A stretch of 64,000 nucleotides of DNA, taken from contig NZ_JAUFPS010000024.1 in the NCBI RefSeq assembly GCF_030409315.1, positions 9,607-73,606 of the forward strand. The letters are read 5' to 3'. The translations under genes were made by a program, and so were the position numbers. Positions within the stretch are counted from its first letter, which is position 1; every line of letters begins with the position of its first letter. The stretch is from Mucilaginibacter flavus (GTDB lineage: Bacteria > Bacteroidota > Bacteroidia > Sphingobacteriales > Sphingobacteriaceae). The notes beneath the pieces were generated by a model. It saw nothing but the letters and a program-made list of their open reading frames with translations, was not told where the DNA came from and ran no database searches. Positions 34,515-43,013 of this stretch are shown here, in pieces.

Positions 34515-37500
34515 TCAGTAGTTACTTACATTCAGTTGCTGCCGGGTCATTTCCAGGTGAGCTTTTGCGCCGGCGTGGGTAGCATCAAGCTCCAAAACTT
34601 TACTTAGCATAGTTTGGGCAGCATCAAACTCATGCAAACCTAACAGGCCAAGGCCCTGCAAAAAGTACGTATGGATGCGATTGCGGAGGTTTAAATCATC
34701 ATCAAAGATCAACAGGTTGGGTAATGATACCGCGAAGTAATCAATCTTCACCTCGTCGTTTTCGTGAGCCTTACCGTAGCTAACCAGTTTGTTGAATATC
34801 TGCGTTGCTTTTTCCTGCTCGCCCAGTTTTTTCCAGCCCAGGCCCTGGTAAAAGATCTTATCGGGCTGCTGATCGTTATAAAACACCGCCGCCGAAGGTT
34901 CATCTAAGCCTATGGTTGCCTGCGTATAAAACCCTTGTGCTACTTCCTGTTGGTCTAAGCCTTCGTAAGCAAGACCCAGCCAGTAATCAATATCGTTTTC
35001 CTGTGTGCCGTAGAGTTTACCTTCGCCCAAATTATGCGGATAAGTTTTTGCATTTGTTAGGTTGGTAATGGCTTTACTGTAATCACCTTCTTCCAAATAT
35101 TTTTTGGCCAATTGCACCAGGCTAAAAACATATTGACCTGATGCTTTACCTTCCCCACCTTCCCATGGGTGAAACTGGCGGTTCATTAATAAGCTTAGCG
35201 CTTTTTCATAATCGCCCAGCATATTGTGTAATGCTACCCTTTCCAGGTAAACATCATCGCGTTGCAAAGCAACTTCCAGGTTATTTTCAATGAACTGCAG
35301 GCGTTGGGTCGCCGGATAGTTTAGTCTTTTATAAAGCTGATCAAGCTCCATCAGCACTCGGGCATCAGTTTTATCTAAGGCAAATGCCTTTTCAAAATAG
35401 CTTAACGCTTTGGTATGATCATTATGCTTATTGAAATGCGCTATAGCCAGGTTGCGGTAAACCGTAGGGAAAATTCCATCCAACTTAACAGATTGTTCCC
35501 AATAATTAACCGCTACATCATACTGGCGTTTATCATAAAAAAGGTTACCTAAATAATACGGAGCCTTAGCATCGGCAGGGTTAACCTGTATAGCCAGCTG
35601 CAAAACTTTAACCTCATCCAAACGATTAGGGAAACACAGGTATGAATTAGCTGCGGCAGCTTTTTTGAACCACAACGTGGCATTATCCGATAATCCGTTT
35701 TTATGGGCGATATAACCCAGCGCATAATAAATCATTGGGTTATTGCCAGCCTGTTTTAAAGCGAGCTGCAATAACTGACCGGCCTCTTCATATAAGCCTG
35801 CGTTAACGTAATCAAGGGAGTACTCTAAAAAGTTTTGATCATCGTTTCTTGAAAGGGCAACCAGTTCGTCAATACACTTAGCTACCAATAAGGAATCGTC
35901 AAGACTTTTATAAACCTGTACCTTTTCAAAAATAACCCCAAGGTTAAAGCCATCACGCTCCAAAGCTTCACCGGCAACTTTCAACGCTTTTTCGGGCTGG
36001 TTAAGTTTGCGCAAAGCGGCCATTTTAATCACGTATGATTTGCTGTTATTGGCATTTCTATCCAACGATTGATTGATATGTTCCAACGCCAAAGCAAAAT
36101 GACCGCGGGCAGCATCAATCTGCGCCACCGCGAAAAAGCCGGTATCTTTCCAGGCATTGCTCCAGGTTGATTTGTAGAACACGGTGTAAGCCTCATCCGC
36201 ACGATCAAGGTATTTTAAGCATAAGCCCAGGTTGTAATATGGTTCGCTATCATAAGGGTTGGGGTTACGACCAATGCTTGTTTCAACCGCCGTTCTTAAA
36301 TATGGTTCGGCTTTGGCAAACTGCCCTTTGCGGATGTACCATTTACCCAGCGCGTTATTGCTGCGCAGGTCTGTAGGTTCACGGCGCAAGGCCTCTTCAT
36401 AATAAGGTACCGGACTATAAGTAGCATGGCGATATTGCTCCAGGTGCTGAGCTGTTAAAAACAACTGCTCCACACTTTCCACATCTGCTGGTGCCAATGC
36501 CGGTTTTGCGGCGGTTGGCATTTCGTTCTTTTTGTTTTTGGCCGGCTCGTAACGCAGTACTTCCTGACTGCTGTTATTGGCTATGGTAAGCAATACTTCG
36601 TTCCCATTCAAACCGGCATCAACAGTTATTTCCTTTACAAAAATATGTTCGGGGCTGATATCTACAGTCTCTTTAACCAATTGCTTCCCCCGGTAACTTA
36701 AATCAATGGTTAGCGAAGGCTGAACTGATGTTACCTGCACCTTCAACGTAACCTTGTCGCCTGTTTTGCTCAGGGCCAGTAAAATATCTTTGGATGCATT
36801 TTTTACCATCCCCAACTCACGGTAAGGCAAAAAGTATTGGGTAAATGTTTTTTCCTCGTAAGGCATCAACCAGCTAAAATCGGGCTGGTTATCAGTGAAT
36901 ACGCCGGTCATTAGTTCGATGTATGGGCCGTCCTCGTCGGTCAGGTTCCTGTCCCAGGCCTGGCCAAAATCGCTGTGCCCCCAGGTCCACTGTTTTTTGC
37001 CGGGCGATACATGGTGATTGGCCACGTGCAGCAAACCTGCTTCGCTATCGTGTTCATAGCCACCCACAAAATCATAGTCGGAGTTGATAGCCATGTACGA
37101 AGTTGGCACCGGGATGTTTTTATACATGGATATATCGGTGCCCGGCGAATAATCAACCTTGTAATAAGTACCAGTAGCGATAGGAAAATCGGATACATCG
37201 CGCTTGCCATGGTCAAACACAGCGTTCACATCCGGCGGGAAAACCGACTGGTAATAATCATTCACCTTCACCGCCGGGTTGGCCCACCATAAAAAGGTTT
37301 GCGGCAAAGCCGAACGGTTAAACAGTTTAGCTTTTATTTCGATATAGGCAGTATCAGGGCGTAGCGTAAAACCGGCCATACCCTTGGTATGAAACATACG
37401 CTCCACCTCGTTAACCCAAACGGTTTTGCTGCCATCGGCATATTCCTCTAACTTATAATCAACCGGGTCAAAAGTGCTTGGGCGGTGATGCTGCGGCCAG

Positions 37501-37859
37501 TTAAATTCAATACCACCAGAAATCCACGGACCGGTTAAACCTACCAGCGCAGGTTTAATTACCTGGTTATGGTATATGAAATGGCGCTGTTTAATTTTAT
37601 CAAACGCGGTTTGAATACGGCCACCCAATTGCGGCAATATCATCACCTTCAGGTATTTATTTTCGAGGAATAAACCCGTGTAAGCTTTATCTTCTTTTTC
37701 ATCGGCAATTTTTTCAATTACAGGGTTTGGATATACCACGCCACTGCTGCCCTGGTATACCCGTTTTTCAAAAAACATAGGGTTTTTATCGGGCTGACCA
37801 ACTCTATAGGTGGGGATAATTACTTGCTCTTCCCAAACGGAAACAGTTGAATTTTGCAT
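34515..37859 (-). CDS. DUF5107 domain protein with C-terminal TPR array
   Basis: 1,114 residues, no signal peptide, so predicted cytosolic. The first about 430 residues are a DUF5107 region: NKYLKVMILPQLGGRIQTAFDK, GPWISGGIEFNWPQHHRPSTFDPVDY, LWWANPAVKVNDYYQSVFPPD, beta-sandwich-like and reminiscent of galactose-mutarotase-type folds. From about residue 460 to the end it is a succession of TPR units (YYEEALRREPTDLRSNNALGKWYIRKGQF, PYYLGNLFYDKRQYDVAVNYW, GLHEFDAAQTMLSKVLELD). The family occurs in carbohydrate loci of Bacteroidota; I cannot assign a reaction. It sits 15 bp downstream of the sugar porter gene, so a role in intracellular sugar or oligosaccharide handling is probable. Confidence 0.82.
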   Translation of the reverse strand: MQNSTVSVWEEQVIIPTYRVGQPDKNPMFFEKRVYQGSSGVVYPNPVIEKIADEKEDKAYTGLFLENKYLKVMILPQLGGRIQTAFDKIKQRHFIYHNQVIKPALVGLTGPWISGGIEFNWPQHHRPSTFDPVDYKLEEYADGSKTVWVNEVERMFHTKGMAGFTLRPDTAYIEIKAKLFNRSALPQTFLWWANPAVKVNDYYQSVFPPDVNAVFDHGKRDVSDFPIATGTYYKVDYSPGTDISMYKNIPVPTSYMAINSDYDFVGGYEHDSEAGLLHVANHHVSPGKKQWTWGHSDFGQAWDRNLTDEDGPYIELMTGVFTDNQPDFSWLMPYEEKTFTQYFLPYRELGMVKNASKDILLALSKTGDKVTLKVQVTSVQPSLTIDLSYRGKQLVKETVDISPEHIFVKEITVDAGLNGNEVLLTIANNSSQEVLRYEPAKNKKNEMPTAAKPALAPADVESVEQLFLTAQHLEQYRHATYSPVPYYEEALRREPTDLRSNNALGKWYIRKGQFAKAEPYLRTAVETSIGRNPNPYDSEPYYNLGLCLKYLDRADEAYTVFYKSTWSNAWKDTGFFAVAQIDAARGHFALALEHINQSLDRNANNSKSYVIKMAALRKLNQPEKALKVAGEALERDGFNLGVIFEKVQVYKSLDDSLLVAKCIDELVALSRNDDQNFLEYSLDYVNAGLYEEAGQLLQLALKQAGNNPMIYYALGYIAHKNGLSDNATLWFKKAAAANSYLCFPNRLDEVKVLQLAIQVNPADAKAPYYLGNLFYDKRQYDVAVNYWEQSVKLDGIFPTVYRNLAIAHFNKHNDHTKALSYFEKAFALDKTDARVLMELDQLYKRLNYPATQRLQFIENNLEVALQRDDVYLERVALHNMLGDYEKALSLLMNRQFHPWEGGEGKASGQYVFSLVQLAKKYLEEGDYSKAITNLTNAKTYPHNLGEGKLYGTQENDIDYWLGLAYEGLDQQEVAQGFYTQATIGLDEPSAAVFYNDQQPDKIFYQGLGWKKLGEQEKATQIFNKLVSYGKAHENDEVKIDYFAVSLPNLLIFDDDLNLRNRIHTYFLQGLGLLGLHEFDAAQTMLSKVLELDATHAGAKAHLEMTRQQLNVSNY

Positions 37860-37874
37860 AAATATTGGGTGTTA

Positions 37875-39218
37875 TTAATGTCTTATTAAATTATCTTCTA
37901 ATTCTTCCAGGGTTTGGCCCTTGGTTTCTTTTACTTTGGCTTTTACAAACAAAAAGCCCAGGAAACAGATGCCGGCGTACAGGTAAAATGGCCCGTAAGC
38001 GCCCAATATCTTGGCCAGTATCGGAAAGGTAAATACCAGTATAAAGTAGGCTCCCCATAATGATACAATAGCTACTGATGATGCTACGCCGCGGATTTTA
38101 TTAGGAAAAATCTCGGAGATGAGCACCCAGGTTACCGGGGCCAACGATATAGCATAAGTACTGATAGCCAGCAGCACAAATATGGAAACAAGTCCTGCCG
38201 GGAAATGGTTTTGCAACAAAAAGGCCAGTATAATATACAGGATAGATAAACCCAACGCGCCCCATAACATTAACGGGCGACGGCCAAGCTTATCAACCTG
38301 CCACATAGCCAATAATGTAAATACCAGGTTTACCACGCCTATGGCTACGGTTTCAAACAACTGGCGGTTTAGGTTTGCCCCTACCGATTCAAATATGGTG
38401 GAGGTGTAATTAAACACCACATTGATACCGCAAAACTGTTGAAATACCGCCAGCGTAATGCCTACCACCACAGCCGGGCGAACGGCCTTCTCAAACACCA
38501 TAGCATATGATTGTTTGGTTGCGCCTTCCAATGATTTTTTTACCGCTTTAAAAGTCGATTCGGCAAAATCCGTTGAGCCAATTTTATTGAGGATGGTCAT
38601 CGCTTTATCTGTTTGGCCCGATTTCATGAGCCACCTTGGGCTTTCGGGCAACCAGGTAACGCCAATTAAAAATATGGCCGATGGCACAGCACCCAGGCCA
38701 AACATCCATCGCCATGAATCGGCACCATGATCGGCTAAAAAGTAATTAACTAAATTGGTAATCAATATCCCTATAACTACGGTAAGCTGGTTTATAGCCA
38801 CGTTACGGCCACGTACTTCGGCTGGTGACACCTCGGCTATGTACATAGGGCATAGCATAGATGCCATGCCTACTCCTATTCCAGCCGCAAAGCGCAGCAA
38901 CAAAAAGTAAGTTAGCGATGCTGAAAAAGCAATCCCTATGGATGAAACCGCGAAGATTAGCGCGGCGATGATCAACCCTGGTTTGCGGCCATATTTATCG
39001 GCTATATTGCCGGCAAATAAACAGCCCACAATACATCCCAAAGCCAGCGAACCAGTTAAAAACCCTTCCCATACCGGTGTAAGCAAGAACTGGGTACGTA
39101 AAAAAGGTAAAGCGCCGGAGATCACCGCGAAATCGAACCCGAAAAGGTACCCGCCCAATGCAGAAATAAAAGAAATGCCAATAATGTAACTGCTGTTAAA
39201 GTTTTTTGAACTACTCAT
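37875..39218 (-). CDS. MFS sugar porter (XylE/GLUT-type symporter)
   Basis: 447 residues, 12 predicted transmembrane helices. Sugar porter signatures: GYLFGFDFAVISGAL in TM1, GNIADKYGRKPGL in loop 2-3, PESPRWLMKSG after TM6, QQFCGINVVFNYT in TM7, VDKLGRRPLML in loop 8-9 and the KETKGQTLEELE end. It is an inner-membrane, probably proton-coupled monosaccharide transporter; neighbours suggest galactose or rhamnose, but the substrate cannot be read from sequence. The operon order is GH, MFS, DUF5107, AraC, galM. Confidence 0.92.
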   Translation of the reverse strand: MSSSKNFNSSYIIGISFISALGGYLFGFDFAVISGALPFLRTQFLLTPVWEGFLTGSLALGCIVGCLFAGNIADKYGRKPGLIIAALIFAVSSIGIAFSASLTYFLLLRFAAGIGVGMASMLCPMYIAEVSPAEVRGRNVAINQLTVVIGILITNLVNYFLADHGADSWRWMFGLGAVPSAIFLIGVTWLPESPRWLMKSGQTDKAMTILNKIGSTDFAESTFKAVKKSLEGATKQSYAMVFEKAVRPAVVVGITLAVFQQFCGINVVFNYTSTIFESVGANLNRQLFETVAIGVVNLVFTLLAMWQVDKLGRRPLMLWGALGLSILYIILAFLLQNHFPAGLVSIFVLLAISTYAISLAPVTWVLISEIFPNKIRGVASSVAIVSLWGAYFILVFTFPILAKILGAYGPFYLYAGICFLGFLFVKAKVKETKGQTLEELEDNLIRH

Positions 39219-39272
39219 TTTTTAGGTTGTATATTTTAACTGGTGGCATAATATTACTATTTATTTACGTGA

Positions 39273-41528
39273 TTAATTTACCGCTACTAATTTTACTAAT
39301 AGGGTATCGCCGGTGCCTGCTACCATGCTAAAAGTCTGCACGTCAGCCTTTAGTTCACCTATTACCGCGTCGGTCATAAAATCATGAAACTCATATTTTT
39401 TATGCGGATCGAGGTGTAAAGCTTGCCTGCTGAATTGTTGTTGAAAATTGTTTTTCAGGTCGAAATTGAACAGCGCCAGCATAATGGTATCGCCGGGCAG
39501 GTAAAATGACATTTGCTGATCGTAAGTTTCGCCATCGGCTGTTTTTAACGGAGTGAAAGCTTTAGGATGGCTAAAGAACTCCGCTATATTTTTATTATCC
39601 AAAAACTCCTGCGCACGGTAAGCGGCTATGGGATTGCGATAGTCAGATCCATCGCCCAAAATACTGCCCATTACCATCATAGCATATAACCTCACTTTTA
39701 TTTCCCGTTCGTTTAGATCAGGATTGCGCTGAAAGTTTTTCATGATGCTTACATCCAAATTGGTGTATGGGAACAAAGTACCCTGTACCCAGCTCATATG
39801 CGACCCTGTAGCTAAGGACGACTCCGTACTCCCCCAGTTAGGAAAACCTTTTTGATCGTCCCTTAAGTGCGAATAAACATCGGTAGATACGAACCGGGTA
39901 TGCGCGTACTGGTGCGGAAACAATGGTGAAATGGCCTGGGTAATAAAAATATCTTTCCCCATAATAGAATCGACGAGGAACCGAAGCGTTTTCATTCCAT
40001 AGTTATAAGCCTGCATCCCTGTGCGCGTTTTAGCATCGTACCTGCTGGTACTTTCTAATGCACCCGCCGTTAAAAAATCTATTTTCAAAAACTTAGCGTT
40101 AATGGCTTTGGCCTTTTTTAACTGCTGAATGATGTAAAGACGGATAGCCGGGTGGGTAGGGTCCATAGCATAGGCACCCCATTGGCCCTCCTTATACAAA
40201 ATGGGCTTACCGGCTTTATCGTGCAGCAAAACATCCTGCAGCAAATAGTCAGATCCGGGTAGTTTATGCCCTTTAATATCATCTTTCCAGCTCCACATAG
40301 CAAAAGGAATAAAGTAAAAGCCCATTTGCTGCCCGTTTTTCGCGCCGTACTCGCCTATAGATTTTAAAACTTCGGTTGAGTAAATACCCTGATCGTACGA
40401 ATCGATGCTCAGCACGGGTTTACTGTAGGCGCTAAAGTTTTTCATGGAGTGCACAAAATCTGATATCTGGTTTACAGCAGGCGGCATCATCACTTTTTCG
40501 TAACCCAACACGCCTTCAACCCCAAAGCTATTCCAGTAAACCGGCGCTGCGCCTTCCCAGGTTTGTTTACCATTGATGGCCGAGTTAACCCTGCCATAAT
40601 CTTTAAAAGCCTCGTGCAGATCATCTGACGCGCATAAATAAACATCGGCCGAGTTAACGGTTTTACCTAACATGGTGCCATGCTCTACATGATCATGCGT
40701 ACCATCCAGGCCGCCATAAGCCGATTTTAATGCCGGGTTATCGGGTGTAGCCGCACCACCAAAAACATTTAGGGAATCGAGCACGCCCGATTTATTGCCG
40801 GTTTGGTAAGCAAGCCCCGTTTTCCAAAAATCGTGGTTTACACTACCTATTACCAGGCCCGAGTTTTTCAGTTGATCGTACACTGCCATAAACTCATAAC
40901 TGATACCTTTTACAGCAGGCGCATTTGCTTTAGGCCAGCTTGTTTCCAAGGTTGTCGTCCAATCATCGTTATCAAAAGGAACATCTAAAACCCGTGGCTC
41001 GCTGCCGGGCACAGCCAATTGCCCCTTATACCGCGGCAACACAGCCAGCGGACTGATATCTCTTGTCTCTATAGGCATACCCGCGGCGGTAGCCGATACA
41101 TTGATGAGCAGATAAGGATGATCTTTATAAACGGTAAATCGTTGCGTTAATACTATTTTATGCTTGTTATCGCTGTGCTTAATAAGCAGCGCTGTGCCTT
41201 TGCCTATTTTATCGTCAATTGCTTCGGTAGTAATTGTATGGCTGGCAAAATCGGCACTGGTAACGCGGCCGGTTCTTACATCATTAACGTAGGCCACGGT
41301 GTTGTACAAATGAGTGCCATTGGCAAAAGCGTAACCTACCAGGCCGGTATGTCCATCAACGGTGATCTTCACATATTCATTGCCAAAAATGCTTTGATCC
41401 GTTTTAGTCTGAGTAATTTGGGCTGTTGATGCATTGCCCAAATGCATAATGCTGAGCATAATGCCCAGGCCGGATAGCTTTACGCCATTTATTTTTTTCC
41501 CTTTAAGTACTGCGTAAAAATGCTGCAT
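39273..41528 (-). CDS. Clan GH-D-like glycoside hydrolase, probable alpha-galactosidase-type
   Basis: 751 residues with a signal peptide (cleavage after about residue 37, NASTAQ). An N-terminal beta-sandwich (about 40-290) precedes a TIM barrel: GVLGYEKVMMPPAVNQISDFV, KPVLSIDSYDQGIYS, AMDPTHPAIRLYIIQQLKKAKAINAKFLKIDFLTAGA (KIDFL aligning with the GH27/36 KxD nucleophile strand) and ITQAISPLFP, then a C-terminal beta domain. The layout resembles GH36/GH27/GH31 relatives. Alpha-galactosidase is the best guess given galM; another alpha-glycosidase is possible. It is the first gene of the operon, divergent from AraC at 41911. Confidence 0.68.
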   Translation of the reverse strand: MQHFYAVLKGKKINGVKLSGLGIMLSIMHLGNASTAQITQTKTDQSIFGNEYVKITVDGHTGLVGYAFANGTHLYNTVAYVNDVRTGRVTSADFASHTITTEAIDDKIGKGTALLIKHSDNKHKIVLTQRFTVYKDHPYLLINVSATAAGMPIETRDISPLAVLPRYKGQLAVPGSEPRVLDVPFDNDDWTTTLETSWPKANAPAVKGISYEFMAVYDQLKNSGLVIGSVNHDFWKTGLAYQTGNKSGVLDSLNVFGGAATPDNPALKSAYGGLDGTHDHVEHGTMLGKTVNSADVYLCASDDLHEAFKDYGRVNSAINGKQTWEGAAPVYWNSFGVEGVLGYEKVMMPPAVNQISDFVHSMKNFSAYSKPVLSIDSYDQGIYSTEVLKSIGEYGAKNGQQMGFYFIPFAMWSWKDDIKGHKLPGSDYLLQDVLLHDKAGKPILYKEGQWGAYAMDPTHPAIRLYIIQQLKKAKAINAKFLKIDFLTAGALESTSRYDAKTRTGMQAYNYGMKTLRFLVDSIMGKDIFITQAISPLFPHQYAHTRFVSTDVYSHLRDDQKGFPNWGSTESSLATGSHMSWVQGTLFPYTNLDVSIMKNFQRNPDLNEREIKVRLYAMMVMGSILGDGSDYRNPIAAYRAQEFLDNKNIAEFFSHPKAFTPLKTADGETYDQQMSFYLPGDTIMLALFNFDLKNNFQQQFSRQALHLDPHKKYEFHDFMTDAVIGELKADVQTFSMVAGTGDTLLVKLVAVN

Positions 41529-41910
41529 TTGGTGTAATTATACTTTTTAAAAACCCTTCACAATTCAATATAAACGCCGTCTTTTATTGCTACCCGGTTG
41601 TTAGCTGTATTATTTTATACAGCTAACCGGTCAACCTTTGGCATGCCCGTTCCGTTAATTGCTTAACAATGATATTTTCCGGAAGCGTTTGATATTGCTG
41701 ATATCGCTAATTGGTTACGATGTAAATCTCACGGAATAAATGAGATTAAAAAATAGGTAATGTTATGGAAATGATGGACTATATTATGACACCAATTTGA
41801 AACTTATTTCAATTGGATAATAAAATTTTAATTTTTTTTATCAATGTTTGTATTACGGAAATTTCCAATTACTCCTGCCGGGTATTTTATAATCACTTTC
41901 TTCATAAAAA
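41529..41910. promoter_or_regulatory. Divergent regulatory region of the GH operon and AraC gene
   Basis: 382 bp between the GH-D-like gene (-) and the AraC gene (+). It contains a strong palindrome at 41594-41630 (CCGGTTGTTAGCTGTAT, 6-bp centre, ATACAGCTAACCGG), about 66 bp upstream of the GH start. This could be an operator for one of the AraC paralogs or an mRNA hairpin. No clear -7/-33 pair was found on either strand. Confidence 0.5.
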
Positions 41911-42822
41911 ATGGCTAAAAGCACAGTTTTAAGGCGCAGGGACGGTTTTGATGGGCAAAAACTAATTGTATTGCCCAAAAAGATCATCACCAATTTTTTA
42001 AGTAAAGACCTGGTTACCAAACAGATTTATATTACCGATATTGGCTACTACCCCAAAGCCAAACACCACTACGCCGAGCGCCCCAATGGCATTAACCAGC
42101 ACATTATTATTTATTGTACCGAAGGTTACGGCTGGCTGGAGATCAACAAAAAAAAGATTGAAGTATCACCCTCACAATTTATAGCCATACCTGCTAATAC
42201 GCCGCATAAGTATGCCGCCAACATGGATAAACCATGGACGATATACTGGATTCACTTTAAAGGCGAAATTGCTGCCTTTATTGTTGATTTAATTTTAAAA
42301 AACTCCGAGAATTACAAGCCTTACCTTTCCTTCAATGAAGATCGTATTAAACTATTTGAGGATATCTGTTTTAACCTGGAGAAAGGCTACAGCAGCGACG
42401 CCTTACGCTATGTGAACATGATTTTTTCTCATTTTTTATCCTCCCTTATTTACGAGGATAAGTTTAACCATGTTGACGATCAACCCGCCGATAACGATAT
42501 TGTAGAAAAAACGATACAATACATGCAGGATAATATTAACAGCATGATCCGGCTGGATGACCTTAGCAGCTTTGCCCGTTTATCTACCTCGCATTACTCG
42601 GCTATCTTCAGGGCTAAAACGGGGTATTCGCCAATTGAATATTTTAACCAGTTGAAGGTTCAGAAAGCTTGCCAATACATTTCGTTTACCACCATGTCTA
42701 TCAAAAACATCGCCCTAAACCTGGGCATTGAAGATCAATATTACTTTTCACGAATGTTTACTAAGCTTATGGGCAGTTCGCCAAATGAGTATAGGAAGAA
42801 GCTGAAGGAGGTTAAAGGTTAA
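41911..42822 (+). CDS. AraC family transcriptional regulator (locus 1, divergent)
   Basis: 303 residues: N-terminal cupin domain (HIIIYCTEGYGWLEINKKKIEVSPSQFIAIPANTPHKYAA) and C-terminal AraC-type DNA-binding domain (IRLDDLSSFARLSTSHYSAIFRAKTGYSPIEYFNQLKVQK; IKNIALNLGIEDQYYFSRMFTKLMGSSPNEY). It is a paralog of the regulator at 33584, sharing the DGFDGQKL-type N-terminus and EDQYYFSR motif. It is transcribed away from the GH/MFS operon, the usual place for its activator. The last codons are encoded within a 7-bp tandem repeat (see 42809). Confidence 0.88.
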   Translation: MAKSTVLRRRDGFDGQKLIVLPKKIITNFLSKDLVTKQIYITDIGYYPKAKHHYAERPNGINQHIIIYCTEGYGWLEINKKKIEVSPSQFIAIPANTPHKYAANMDKPWTIYWIHFKGEIAAFIVDLILKNSENYKPYLSFNEDRIKLFEDICFNLEKGYSSDALRYVNMIFSHFLSSLIYEDKFNHVDDQPADNDIVEKTIQYMQDNINSMIRLDDLSSFARLSTSHYSAIFRAKTGYSPIEYFNQLKVQKACQYISFTTMSIKNIALNLGIEDQYYFSRMFTKLMGSSPNEYRKKLKEVKG

Positions 42823-42914
42823 AGGCGAAAGGCGAAAGGCGAAAGGTCGCTTCGCAACCCTTAAAAGACCTTTTACCTTTTACCTTTTACCTTTCGCCTT
42901 TAACCTTTTACCTC
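42809..42914. repeat. Heptanucleotide tandem repeats forming a large hairpin
   Basis: Left arm 42809-42847 consists of 7-bp units (GTTAAAG twice, GCGAAAG three times); right arm 42867-42914 consists of complementary units (CTTTTAC, CTTTCGC, CTTTAAC). The transcript could fold into a hairpin of about 40 bp. It overlaps the last codons and stop of the AraC gene. There are no spacers, so it is not a CRISPR. Confidence 0.85.
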
Positions 42915-42935
42915 CTTTTACCTAAAGATTGATTT

Positions 42936-42992
42936 TTGCAAACATTGGATTGATGCTTGCAAACAGTACAGCCTGCTGCCACGTTACCTTTG
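42936..42992 (+). promoter_or_regulatory. Candidate promoter and direct-repeat operator of SDR gene
   Basis: A TACCTTTG (-7-like, 42985-42992) lies 21 bp before the ATG at 43014. Two identical TTGCAAACA sites (42936-42944 and 42957-42965) are spaced 21 bp start to start, two helical turns, upstream of it. The second contains the nearest TTG, 25 bp before the -7, which is a poor spacing; an activator may compensate (inference). Confidence 0.4.
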
Positions 42993-43013
42993 TTTTATAA
43001 TTAAAACAGCAAA

